Shown piece after piece: positions 1 through 7,662 of a stretch of DNA of 8,818 nt. Source of the stretch: JAZFYD01 sp036443405. GTDB taxonomy: Bacteria > Planctomycetota > PLA2. The position numbers and the translations under genes are program-made. Within the stretch, counting starts at the first letter, position 1. Every line of letters begins with the position of its first letter. The notes under the pieces are model-generated. The model searched no databases, was not told where the DNA came from, and was given only the letters and a program-made list of their open reading frames with translations. Location: contig JAZFYD010000248.1 in assembly GCA_036443405.1 (NCBI GenBank), forward strand, positions 1 through 8,818, in the 5' to 3' direction.

Positions 1-1
1 G

Positions 2-2365
2 GCCCGCTTCACCTCGCTTGACAAGATCGTCGCGCAGAAACTCGAGGACTTCGCGCTGGATCCGATTCGCAACTGGGAAGCGGCCGAGGCGAGTCTGGTG
101 CGCGAGAAGGTCGAGGGTTTGCACGACCCGATTCGTTACTACCTGCTCGACGTCGACTGGGAGGTGCAGGCTTTTGTCTGCTACTACGCGGGGCGGCGCG
201 GGCTGGTGGACTTGTTGCCCGAGATCGAGGAGACGTACGACGAGGCCAAGTTCGCGATCATCCGGCGCAAGGCCGTCGAGGCGGCGGTGGCATTCGCGAA
301 GGGAAAGCGCGGCGCCGAGGCGCACGAGTTCCTGAAGAAGGGGCTGATAGACAAGGAACCTGGCGTTCGCCTGCTCGCCGTGGAGGGGCTCGAGACGCTG
401 AAGGACAAGGAATCGCTGGCGACGGCGAAAAAGGACAAGGACCACGACACGCGTTATCGCGCTCTGGGGGCGTTGGCGCATCTCGGCGATCAGAGCGCGC
501 AGGAGCAACTGCTCAAGGGGTTCATGGCGTTCGCCGGTTCGAAGGACCTGCAACGTCGCGCGAGCCTGGAAACCGAGGATGTCGGTGAACGCTATGCGCA
601 GTTCCTGAACGCGATCTATCTCGGGTATTGGGGCGGCGAAGCGGGCCTGAAGCAGCTGTCGATGGCGCTGCAGCGAAAAGACATCTACCGCAACAAGCTG
701 TTTCTCGCGATCGGGTCCGCGGTCTCGCTCGGCAAGGCGCGGCCGGCGTCGGATCGGGCGAAGAAGCTGCGCGCACGTGCGCTGAAAGAGGCGCTTGGTG
801 GGAGGGACGCGGTCGTGCGCGCGATGGCGGCGTTTGCTGCGGGTTACACCCTCGACGAGGCCTATGTGAGGCCGCTGCAACTGCTGACCACGGACGCGCA
901 ACTCGACGTGCGCCACAACGCGGTCGAGGCGCTGGGGCGCATTCCGGGAGAGCGTTCGCTCGCCGTGCTCTTGACCGTCATCAAGGCGGAACGCGACGTG
1001 CCCGTGAGGCTGGCGTGTGTGCGTGCGCTCTCGCGGCACCCCGAGGACGCGGCGGTCGACGGATTGATCCGCGGGCTGAAAGACAAGCGCTACATGGTCC
1101 GCGCGTCGTCTGCCCAGATGCTCGGCCGGCGTGGTTCGGCTGCAGCGCGTGCCACGAGGGCGCTCCTGAAGTCCGCGCGCGATCAGGACTTCGGTGTGCG
1201 CGAGGCCGCCGTCGTCGCGCTCGCGCGGATCGGCACCCCCGAGGCGTTGCCGGGAATCGTCTCGGCGTTGAAGGATCGCGACGCCGAGGTGCGCATCCGA
1301 GCGATGCGCGCGCTGGGCCGCTACCGGCGGACCGAACTCGCCAAGAAGGACAAGGACGCGGCCGTTCGCGTCGTGAAGCTGTACGTGTCGGCGTCCAAGA
1401 AACGCCAACGCGAAGCGGCGAGCAAATGCCTGCTTGCGGTGCGTTCGCCGCACGCGGTGCCGCCGCTTCTGGCCGCGCTGCAGTCCAGAAAATACGGCGA
1501 CCGGAACGCGGCACTGAAGATCCTGATGAAGTTCAATCGCGGCGATCGCCTCGGGTTCAATCCGAAGGGCAGCGACATCGAACGCAACAAGGGCGTGAAG
1601 CGCTGGAAGGAATGGTGGGCCGGGGGCGGTCCCATTTCCGCTCCGCCGCCCGCGCCGACCAAGCGCGCGAACCAGGACATCCTGGACTTTCACCGCTACA
1701 CGCGCGACCTGCGCTGGCGCGGTGTGGATCTCGTGCTGGCGTACGACTCGACCGGTTCGATGCTCCCGGTCATTCGGGCCGTAAAGCAGCGTCTCGATCT
1801 GCTGATCGAGGAATCCGCGCACATCGTCACGAACCTCCGCATGTCGCTGTTCACGTACCGCGACGAGGGCGAGGAGTACATTTTCTATGGAACGCCGCTC
1901 ACGCACTCGCTCGACAACCTGAAGGCGTTCGTGCAGGTGGCGGAGGCGAACCGCGGCGGCGACTTGCCGGAGGCGGTGACCGCGACGGTGGACGCCGCGG
2001 TGAATCGGCTCGATTGGCGCGAGGACGCGCAGAAGGTCATCGTCATCATCGGCGACGCGCCGTATCACCCGGAGAGGCGAATGGAGCTGTTCAAGCTCGC
2101 CCGCGACTTCAAGAAGCGGCGCGGTGTCATTCACGCGATCTACACCGATCCCGCCCGGCTTGGCGAAGGCATCAAGGCGCGCCGCAAGCGTCAGTCCAGC
2201 ACCGTGAGCTACCCGTTTCTCGATCGCCTTGACGAGATGGCGAGGGAGTCCGGCGGCCGCGCGATCACTATCGAGGACACGCGCATGCTGATCTCGGAGA
2301 TCTTGGTGCTGAGCTTCGGCGAAGAGTGGCGCGACCAGCTCGAGTCGCGGATCGACTTTGAGTAG
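2..2365 (+). CDS. HEAT-repeat and von Willebrand A domain protein, 5'-partial
   Basis: The frame is open to the left edge, so the gene starts outside the window; 787 codons before the TAG stop are visible. A GTG at 98 could serve as a start, but the 32 codons before it read as protein of the same character, so I treat the gene as truncated by the window. About bases 98-520 and 830-1330 encode helical HEAT/PBS-lyase-like repeats (recurring V-R-x-x-A-v-x-A-L-g-r pattern). A W-K-E-W-W motif (about 1603-1617) and a Pro-rich linker (1630-1665) lead into a vWA domain (1715-2270). The vWA domain has a MIDAS-like D-S-T-G-S (1745-1759), T-Y-R-D (1853-1864) and G-G-D-L-P-E (1955-1972), so metal binding looks intact. 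HEAT repeats and vWA domains both usually mediate protein binding, so a scaffold or adhesion role is inferred. Location is unknown because the N-terminus is missing. It is convergent with the hydrolase. Confidence 0.85.
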   Translation, partial: ARFTSLDKIVAQKLEDFALDPIRNWEAAEASLVREKVEGLHDPIRYYLLDVDWEVQAFVCYYAGRRGLVDLLPEIEETYDEAKFAIIRRKAVEAAVAFAKGKRGAEAHEFLKKGLIDKEPGVRLLAVEGLETLKDKESLATAKKDKDHDTRYRALGALAHLGDQSAQEQLLKGFMAFAGSKDLQRRASLETEDVGERYAQFLNAIYLGYWGGEAGLKQLSMALQRKDIYRNKLFLAIGSAVSLGKARPASDRAKKLRARALKEALGGRDAVVRAMAAFAAGYTLDEAYVRPLQLLTTDAQLDVRHNAVEALGRIPGERSLAVLLTVIKAERDVPVRLACVRALSRHPEDAAVDGLIRGLKDKRYMVRASSAQMLGRRGSAAARATRALLKSARDQDFGVREAAVVALARIGTPEALPGIVSALKDRDAEVRIRAMRALGRYRRTELAKKDKDAAVRVVKLYVSASKKRQREAASKCLLAVRSPHAVPPLLAALQSRKYGDRNAALKILMKFNRGDRLGFNPKGSDIERNKGVKRWKEWWAGGGPISAPPPAPTKRANQDILDFHRYTRDLRWRGVDLVLAYDSTGSMLPVIRAVKQRLDLLIEESAHIVTNLRMSLFTYRDEGEEYIFYGTPLTHSLDNLKAFVQVAEANRGGDLPEAVTATVDAAVNRLDWREDAQKVIVIIGDAPYHPERRMELFKLARDFKKRRGVIHAIYTDPARLGEGIKARRKRQSSTVSYPFLDRLDEMARESGGRAITIEDTRMLISEILVLSFGEEWRDQLESRIDFE

Positions 2366-2378
2366 CCGCGCGGTTGCT

Positions 2379-2465
2379 AGAGAAGAGTTACCACAGAGGC
2401 ACAGAGGTCCGAGCCGAGGTTCACGGAGGCGTTTCTCCGAAAACGCACAGCCCCCCGAGCGAGCG
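2379..2465 (+). repeat. Left copy of an ~87-bp dispersed or inverted repeat
   Basis: This segment matches the reverse complement of 4015-4102. Bases 2390-2436 (47 bp) are identical to the reverse complement of 4043-4089. The rest differs by about six substitutions and two small indels, so overall identity is near 90%. It begins 13 nt after the TAG of the HEAT/vWA gene. It contains two tandem CACAGAGG units (2392-2407) and a hairpin with stem GCGTTT/AAACGC (2429-2446). From memory, motifs of the ACCACAGAGGCACAGAGG type recur between genes in many unrelated bacterial genomes. Their function is not known to me. Confidence 0.9.
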
Positions 2466-2533
2466 CACTGGATGCACCAAAAAAACGATGTGGTTCGTCA
2501 TGCGCGCTTCGGGTGCCGCCGCGCGGACCGAAC
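2466..2533. other. Convergent intergenic spacer with an A7/T7 tract
   Basis: This is the rest of the gap between the two convergent genes. An A7 run at 2479-2485 reads as T7 on the minus strand, downstream of the hydrolase stop. The minus-strand sequence before it can form short GC-rich stems (TTCGG with CCGAA, GCGCG with CGCGC). They lie about 15-20 nt from the T run, too far for a classical intrinsic terminator. At most it is a weak terminator for the hydrolase. Confidence 0.3.
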
Positions 2534-3835
2534 TCACTTTGCCGAGTCGAGGAATTCACGGAGTTTCGTCGAGAGGCGGCGCGCAACGTGGTAGTCCGCC
2601 CACACGCCTCGAAGAAAAGCCGTTGAAGCGATGTCATGGCCTGCGCCGTGGAGGATCCATCGTTGCTTGGAGCCGGACCATCTCTCTTGCAGCCTGTCCG
2701 ACTCGTCGTACGTGCCACGCGGGTCATACTGCGCCAGAACGAAAAGGGCGGGAGGCATCGCGTCGGCAACCTTCGCGTACCGGTCCATGAACGCCATCGT
2801 GTCGTAGAAGCGCCGCCAGATCTCGAAGAACTTCTTGCGCTCGAGTCGACGCGGCAGCCCGCGCCGCTGGCTGAACCGCGCCCACCAAAACTCCTGCCGG
2901 TCCGCGGGCATGGAGTCCACCGGTTCGATAACGCCCGCGCCGATGAAGACTACGCCTGCGATCCCTGGCCACTCCGCCAGCACGCGCAGCGTGTCGGTCC
3001 CGCCCAGGGAGTGCCCCGCCACGAAAACCGGTCCGACACCCTCTCGACCGCGCAAATAGCGCAGAGCGGCGAGTTGAGTTTCTTTTGGGTCCCAGGCGGC
3101 TGCCGGCGCTTCCATCTCGGGGCAACCGGATGCCCCAAAACCCGGATGATCCACTGCGAGGACGATGGCCCCCGCGTCCACGAACGCGCGACGAATGACG
3201 GCTGCGCTGGTTGAGTGCGCGCCGTTTGGCCGGCTGCCGTGAAAGAAGAGGACGCCGGGCCGCGTGCCGCTTCCACCGGGCGTGTCGAGCCACGCGACCG
3301 CCTGGTTCTTAAGCTCGATGCGTTCTCCATCGGGAAACGAGAACGGGCCCGCCAGGATCGTGCTTGGTTTCGCGATGTTCGGCAGGAGCTTTCGAACCTG
3401 AGCGTCCATCGCGAGGGTCGCGATCGATCCGACGAACACGACGGTTCCGACGATCGCGCGCCTTCGTTGGTTCGTTTTGCTTAACGCCGCATCCGCCAAC
3501 ATCCCGGCGCTCGTCGCCAGCGCCAACGCGGTACCGAGCGCGATTAGCGATGGCGCCGGGATCGAGATGGCCGCGGCTGCGATCACCAGAGATGCGTCGA
3601 ACACCGGCCAGAGACCCGCTCGCGGCCCCGTCCGAAACTGGATGCACGCGCCCACCGAAGCGACGGCAGCCGGGAGCCAGAGTGGCGACCACGCGCCCAT
3701 GGCCGCTCCGATCAGCCAGGTTCCCAGCGTCGCGACGATCCAACCGGGAAGGATCAGAAGGCGCGATTCGGATGTGCGCCAAGCCGCGCCCGTTATCCGC
3801 AACGCCAGACCCAGCAGGCCCAACCCGAGTTGCAT
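2534..3835 (-). CDS. Membrane-anchored alpha/beta hydrolase
   Basis: The predicted 433-residue protein has two parts. About residues 1-145 are hydrophobic, with roughly five or six likely membrane segments (near 2-18, 25-48, 52-65, 75-91, 95-118, 127-144). Residues 160-433 form an alpha/beta hydrolase: an F-F-H-G oxyanion-type motif near 197-200, the nucleophile elbow G-H-S-L-G-G with Ser276, an acid candidate Asp371 in Q-Y-D-P (or Asp377), and His400 in G-A-G-H-D. The triad order and spacing fit a working serine hydrolase (esterase, lipase or peptidase type), but the substrate cannot be read from sequence. The catalytic side of the membrane is not determined. I chose the ATG at 3835 because the first membrane segment follows at once. 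The frame stays open to a GTG at 3931, with another ATG at 3868, and none of the three has a clear Shine-Dalgarno. The gene lies on the livF strand, 305 bp beyond it, between two inverted repeat copies, so it is probably a separate transcription unit. Confidence 0.78.
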   Translation of the reverse strand: MQLGLGLLGLALRITGAAWRTSESRLLILPGWIVATLGTWLIGAAMGAWSPLWLPAAVASVGACIQFRTGPRAGLWPVFDASLVIAAAAISIPAPSLIALGTALALATSAGMLADAALSKTNQRRRAIVGTVVFVGSIATLAMDAQVRKLLPNIAKPSTILAGPFSFPDGERIELKNQAVAWLDTPGGSGTRPGVLFFHGSRPNGAHSTSAAVIRRAFVDAGAIVLAVDHPGFGASGCPEMEAPAAAWDPKETQLAALRYLRGREGVGPVFVAGHSLGGTDTLRVLAEWPGIAGVVFIGAGVIEPVDSMPADRQEFWWARFSQRRGLPRRLERKKFFEIWRRFYDTMAFMDRYAKVADAMPPALFVLAQYDPRGTYDESDRLQERWSGSKQRWILHGAGHDIASTAFLRGVWADYHVARRLSTKLREFLDSAK

Positions 3836-3841
3836 GGCGGG

Positions 3842-3847
3842 AGTATA
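3842..3847 (-). promoter_or_regulatory. Possible -10 box (TATACT) for the hydrolase gene
   Basis: On the minus strand TATACT ends six bases before the chosen ATG at 3835. A transcript from it would start at or next to the ATG and be leaderless, which would match the lack of a Shine-Dalgarno. No good -35 element sits 16-18 nt upstream, so this may be chance. Confidence 0.2.
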
Positions 3848-4014
3848 CCGATCGCGCCGTCTGCCCATGGGAATAACGAAAGTGAATGCAAGGCCGAATG
3901 GAAGTGCGTGATCGGTTCCGAATTCCGCCACAAGTCGGGGGCAGGACCGGGGCTGGCCGAGAGACTTCCAGGGTCCGACGCTCGTTCCTTTTCTGTTCCC
4001 TCAGCTTCACGACA

Positions 4015-4102
4015 CGCTCGCTCGGGAACTGTGCGTTCTTGAAGAAACGCCTCCGTGAACCTCGGCTCGGACCTCTGTGCCTCTGTGGTGAAACTCTTAT
4101 CT
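4015..4102 (-). repeat. Right, inverted copy of the ~87-bp repeat
   Basis: The reverse complement of this segment matches 2379-2465, with a 47-bp identical core at 4043-4089. Read on the minus strand it begins 38 nt after the livF stop, so it follows livF in the sense direction just as the left copy follows the HEAT/vWA gene. The hairpin stem is kept as GCGTT/AACGC, while its loop differs from that of the left copy. Compared with the left copy it has two extra bases before the core and one fewer in the C-rich tract. Confidence 0.9.
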
Positions 4103-4140
4103 TCGACGGCGTCCGCGCGCGCAACTCACGCGCAGCCGCG

Positions 4141-4845
<705 letters not shown>

Positions 4846-4847
4846 CG

Positions 4848-5618
4848 CTAGGCCTCCCCTCCGAGATACGCCTCGATCACCTTCGGGTTCTCGCGGATCT
4901 CGTCCGGCGTGCCGTGCGCAATCTCCTCGCCGTGATCCAGCACGTAGATGCGTTCGCAGATCCCCATCACGAACTTCATGTCGTGTTCGATCAAGAGCAC
5001 CGTGAGGTTGAACTCGTCGCGAATGTCGTGCACCGTGCGCATCAGGTCCGCTTTTTCGCTCGGATTCATGCCCGCGGCGGGTTCATCGAGCAGGAGCATT
5101 TGCGGTTCGAGTGCGAGCGCCCGCGCGATCTCCAGCTTGCGCTGATCGCCATAGGGCAGGTCGGTGGCGTTTTCCTGCAACTCGTGGCCGAGGCCCATGC
5201 GCTCGAGCAGCGTAACCGCGCGTTCCGTGATCTTGGGTTCGATGCGGCGGAAGCTGGGCAGGCGCAGGATGCCCGCCCAGAAACCGTAGCGCTCGTTCGC
5301 CGCGCAGACCGTCCGCACGTTGTCCAGTACGTTCATCTGCTTCCAGAGGCGGATGTTCTGGAAGGTGCGCGCGATGCCCAGGCGCGCCATCTCGTAGTCG
5401 CAGGTGTTCGTGCAGTCCTCGCCGCGGAACGTGATGCGCCCCTCGGTCGGTTCGTCGGCGCCGGTGATGAGGTTGAAACACGTCGTCTTGCCGGCGCCGT
5501 TGGGGCCGATCAGGCCGACCAGCTCGCCGCGGCTCATCTCGATGTCGACGTTGCTGACCGCCGTGAGTCCGCCATAGCGCTTGGTGAGGCCCTGGGTCTT
5601 GAAGAGGAGTTCGCTCAT
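4848..5618 (-). CDS. livG: LivG-type ABC transporter ATP-binding protein
   Basis: This is the partner ATPase of LivF in the HAAT importer. The 256 residues show Walker A G-P-N-G-A-G-K-T-T (38-46), Q-loop T-F-Q-N-I-R-L (85-91), a LivG-style signature L-P-Y-G-D-Q-R (154-160), Walker B M-L-L-L-D-E-P (174-180) and switch His212 in I-E-H-D-M. The C-terminal A-H-G-T-P-x-E-I-R-x-N-P motif is diagnostic of LivG. I chose the ATG at 5618 because it overlaps the livM stop as ATGA (5615-5618), has a GGAG element upstream, and starts the protein at the usual point. The frame is open much further upstream, but that part lies over livM and reads as Arg/His-rich nonsense. Confidence 0.96.
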   Translation of the reverse strand: MSELLFKTQGLTKRYGGLTAVSNVDIEMSRGELVGLIGPNGAGKTTCFNLITGADEPTEGRITFRGEDCTNTCDYEMARLGIARTFQNIRLWKQMNVLDNVRTVCAANERYGFWAGILRLPSFRRIEPKITERAVTLLERMGLGHELQENATDLPYGDQRKLEIARALALEPQMLLLDEPAAGMNPSEKADLMRTVHDIRDEFNLTVLLIEHDMKFVMGICERIYVLDHGEEIAHGTPDEIRENPKVIEAYLGGEA

Positions 5619-6559
5619 GAGCGGCTCCACTTGGCTCGCAGCGCGCACCAAACGTCCGAGATTTCGCGGCGCCCGAAAATGCCCTGGGGCCGGAAGATGA
5701 TCATCAGCGCGAGGATCAGAGGGAACTCGACCTGCCACCACGATTCGACGAAGGCGGGGCCGCGCACCAGCATGCGCTCCGTCCCGATGACCAACAGGCC
5801 GCCGATCACGCAGCCCGAGAGCGACCCCATGCCGCCGAGCACGATGATCAGGAAGATCTTGACCATCTCCATGAACGTGAAATCGAGCGGCGTGATCGTT
5901 CCTTCGTAGTGCGCGAAGAACCCGCCGGCGACACCGGCGAGGAACGCGCCGATGACGAACGCGGAGACCTTGGAGTGGGTCGGGTTGATGCCGAGCAGTC
6001 CGGCGGCGGTCTCGTCCTGCGCGACCGCGAGCAGTCGCCTTCCCTGGGCCGAACGGATGTAGTTGCGCACGCCCCAGATCGCGAGCACGCACGCCCCGAC
6101 GATGATGCTCAGCGTCAATAGCCGGAAGTCGACCATCGTCTTGCGCGAGACCTTCATCAACACGCGCGGGATCTCGATGCCGAGGCTGCCGCCGAGCACC
6201 TCCGGCGGCGAGTTCTGGATCGCGATGCGCACGATCTCGCCGAAGCCGAGCGTGGCGATGGCGAGGTAGTCCCCGCGTAATCGCAGACACGGAATGCCGA
6301 CAAGGAGACCGCCGATGGCCGCGACGAGCCCCGCGAACAAGATCGACGCGATGTAGATGTGCGGCTGCGAGCCGGCGCTGCTGTCGTACATCGCGATCGT
6401 GAACCACGCCGCGGCGTAGGCGCCCATGGCCCAGAAGCCGTGGTGTCCGAGGTGGAACATGCCGGCGTAGCCGTTGATGAGGTTGAGCGACACCGCGAGC
6501 AGCGTGAAGATGCCCACGCTGATGAGCAGGTTGAGCCACCACAGAAGCTCGCCGCTCAT
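5615..6559 (-). CDS. livM: LivM-type ABC transporter permease
   Basis: This is one of the two inner-membrane permeases that form the translocation path with LivH. The 314-residue protein is hydrophobic throughout, with about eight or more likely membrane segments. It shows the LivM hallmark R-G-D-Y-L-A-I-A-T-L-G-F-G-E-I-V-R (95-111), an early L-N-L-I-N-G-Y-A-G segment (25-33), an EAA-like cytoplasmic coupling loop (about 171-192, ending G-L-L-G-I-N), a G-G-M-G-S-L-S-G motif (242-249) and a C-terminal P-Q-G-I-F-G (291-296). The length is usual for a LivM without the N-terminal extension seen in some enterobacterial forms. The ATG at 6559 overlaps the livH stop (ATGA, 6556-6559) behind a weak AGGG ribosome site, which suggests translational coupling. 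Confidence 0.95.
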   Translation of the reverse strand: MSGELLWWLNLLISVGIFTLLAVSLNLINGYAGMFHLGHHGFWAMGAYAAAWFTIAMYDSSAGSQPHIYIASILFAGLVAAIGGLLVGIPCLRLRGDYLAIATLGFGEIVRIAIQNSPPEVLGGSLGIEIPRVLMKVSRKTMVDFRLLTLSIIVGACVLAIWGVRNYIRSAQGRRLLAVAQDETAAGLLGINPTHSKVSAFVIGAFLAGVAGGFFAHYEGTITPLDFTFMEMVKIFLIIVLGGMGSLSGCVIGGLLVIGTERMLVRGPAFVESWWQVEFPLILALMIIFRPQGIFGRREISDVWCALRAKWSRS

Positions 6560-7647
6560 ACTTTTTCCCTAATCGGCTTACCGAGCAGGCCGGTTGGTTT
6601 GACCACCAGGATCACGATTAGGAGCGCGAACGCGATCGCGTCCTTCCACGCGAACGCTTCCTCCCAGCCGAATACGTCACGCAGGAGGAACGGAATCACG
6701 GATTCCGAGACCCCCAGCACCAAACCGCCGAGGATCGCGCCCGGGATGGAGCCGATGCCGCCGATGACCGCCGCGACGAACGCTTTGAGGCCCGGCAGGA
6801 AACCGGTCATCGGTTCCACCTTGCCGTAGCTCATGCAATAGAACACCCCGCCCACGCCGGCGACGAACGCGCCGAGAAAGAACGTGTAGGAGACGACGCG
6901 GTCCAGGTTGATGCCCATCAATCGGGCCGCGTCGGCGTCCTCGCTGACCGCCCGCATCGCCTTGCCCATGCGCGTGCGCATCACGAGGAACCAGAGGATC
7001 GGCGCCCAGAACACGAGTGCCAGGATCACCAGCGTGCGCACCAGCTTCGGCGAGAGCGTGACGATGCGATAGACCTCGGTGTGGCCGGCCGCGGTGAGCG
7101 CGGACTTGTCGATCACCTCGCCTTCGGTCACGACGCGCACCTGCTTCTCGATCTTCTCTCCCTGATTCGTCTCGAACCGCTCGACCGCCCAGAGGTTGTG
7201 CGCGGCCGTCTCGGGCAGATCCTCGACGTCGGTCCATTGCTTCGGATCCGGATACGCGCGCGGCGCGGCGCCCCACGCCTTCACCGCGAGGTTCTGCAGG
7301 ATCAATGAAACGCAGACCGCGGTGATCAGCGCGGCGATGCGTCCGGCCTTGCGCACCGGGCGGTACGCGATGCGTTCCGTGGCCACCGCGAGTCCGCCGG
7401 CCGCGAAGCTCGCTACGGTCAACGCGACGAAATAGGCGAGGAGGATCGGGATCGGCTGCGGCAGGTCGAGCTTCTCGATGCCGAAATCACGCAGGACGAA
7501 GTAAGCCAAGAACGCGCCGAACATGAAGAACTCGCCGTGCGCGAAATTGATCAGCTTGATGATCCCGTAGACCATCGTGTAACCGAGCGCGATGAACGCG
7601 AAGATCGCGCCCAGACTCAGCCCGTTGAAGAAAAAGTCCCAGAACAC
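6556..7647 (-). CDS. livH: LivH-type ABC transporter permease with an enlarged loop
   Basis: This is the second permease of the importer. The 363-residue protein has the LivH N-terminal pattern N-G-L-S-L-G-A (8-14) and I-K-L-I-N-F-A-H-G-E (30-39). An EAA-like coupling loop lies at about 226-246, G-G-I-G-S-I-P-G at 296-303 and P-T-G-L-L-G-K-P at 351-358. All of these match classical LivH closely. It is about 55 residues longer than E. coli LivH (about 308 from memory). The excess lies in a charged, soluble segment at about 134-200, between two membrane segments and probably periplasmic. The start is GTG at 7647. The frame is closed 18 nt upstream by the livK TAG, and no good Shine-Dalgarno is visible, so translation probably depends on coupling to livK. 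Confidence 0.94.
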   Translation of the reverse strand: MFWDFFFNGLSLGAIFAFIALGYTMVYGIIKLINFAHGEFFMFGAFLAYFVLRDFGIEKLDLPQPIPILLAYFVALTVASFAAGGLAVATERIAYRPVRKAGRIAALITAVCVSLILQNLAVKAWGAAPRAYPDPKQWTDVEDLPETAAHNLWAVERFETNQGEKIEKQVRVVTEGEVIDKSALTAAGHTEVYRIVTLSPKLVRTLVILALVFWAPILWFLVMRTRMGKAMRAVSEDADAARLMGINLDRVVSYTFFLGAFVAGVGGVFYCMSYGKVEPMTGFLPGLKAFVAAVIGGIGSIPGAILGGLVLGVSESVIPFLLRDVFGWEEAFAWKDAIAFALLIVILVVKPTGLLGKPIREKV

Positions 7648-7662
7648 GGGATCGGTGCCGGC

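Larger units (their letters stand above)
3836..4140. other. 305-bp intergenic region between livF and the hydrolase
   Basis: This is the longest gap in the window. It holds the right repeat copy (4015-4102), the possible -10 box beside the hydrolase start, and about 165 bp (3848-4014) with no convincing gene, RNA or operator. Part of it would be coding if the hydrolase started at 3868 or 3931. After the livF stop, minus-strand bases around 4110-4132 can form a short GCGCG/CGCGC stem without a T run, so no good intrinsic terminator is seen for the liv operon. Confidence 0.5.

Noticed and set aside
628..2232. A 534-codon open frame overlapping the HEAT/vWA gene on the same strand
   Set aside because: It is Arg/Ala/Gly-rich with no domain, as expected of the second frame of a GC-rich gene, while the overlapping frame shows clear HEAT and vWA motifs.
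2363..2379. A small hairpin (TAGC/GCTA around a CCGCGCGG palindrome) at the HEAT/vWA stop as a terminator
   Set aside because: The stem is short and no T run follows it on the plus strand.
2392..2407. Tandem CACAGAGG units as a possible CRISPR or satellite array
   Set aside because: There are only two 8-bp units, with no spacers and no cas genes.
5619..6542. A long N-terminal extension of LivG running over livM
   Set aside because: The extension is Arg/His-rich noise in another frame of livM. LivG begins at its usual point at 5618, with an ATGA overlap and a ribosome site.
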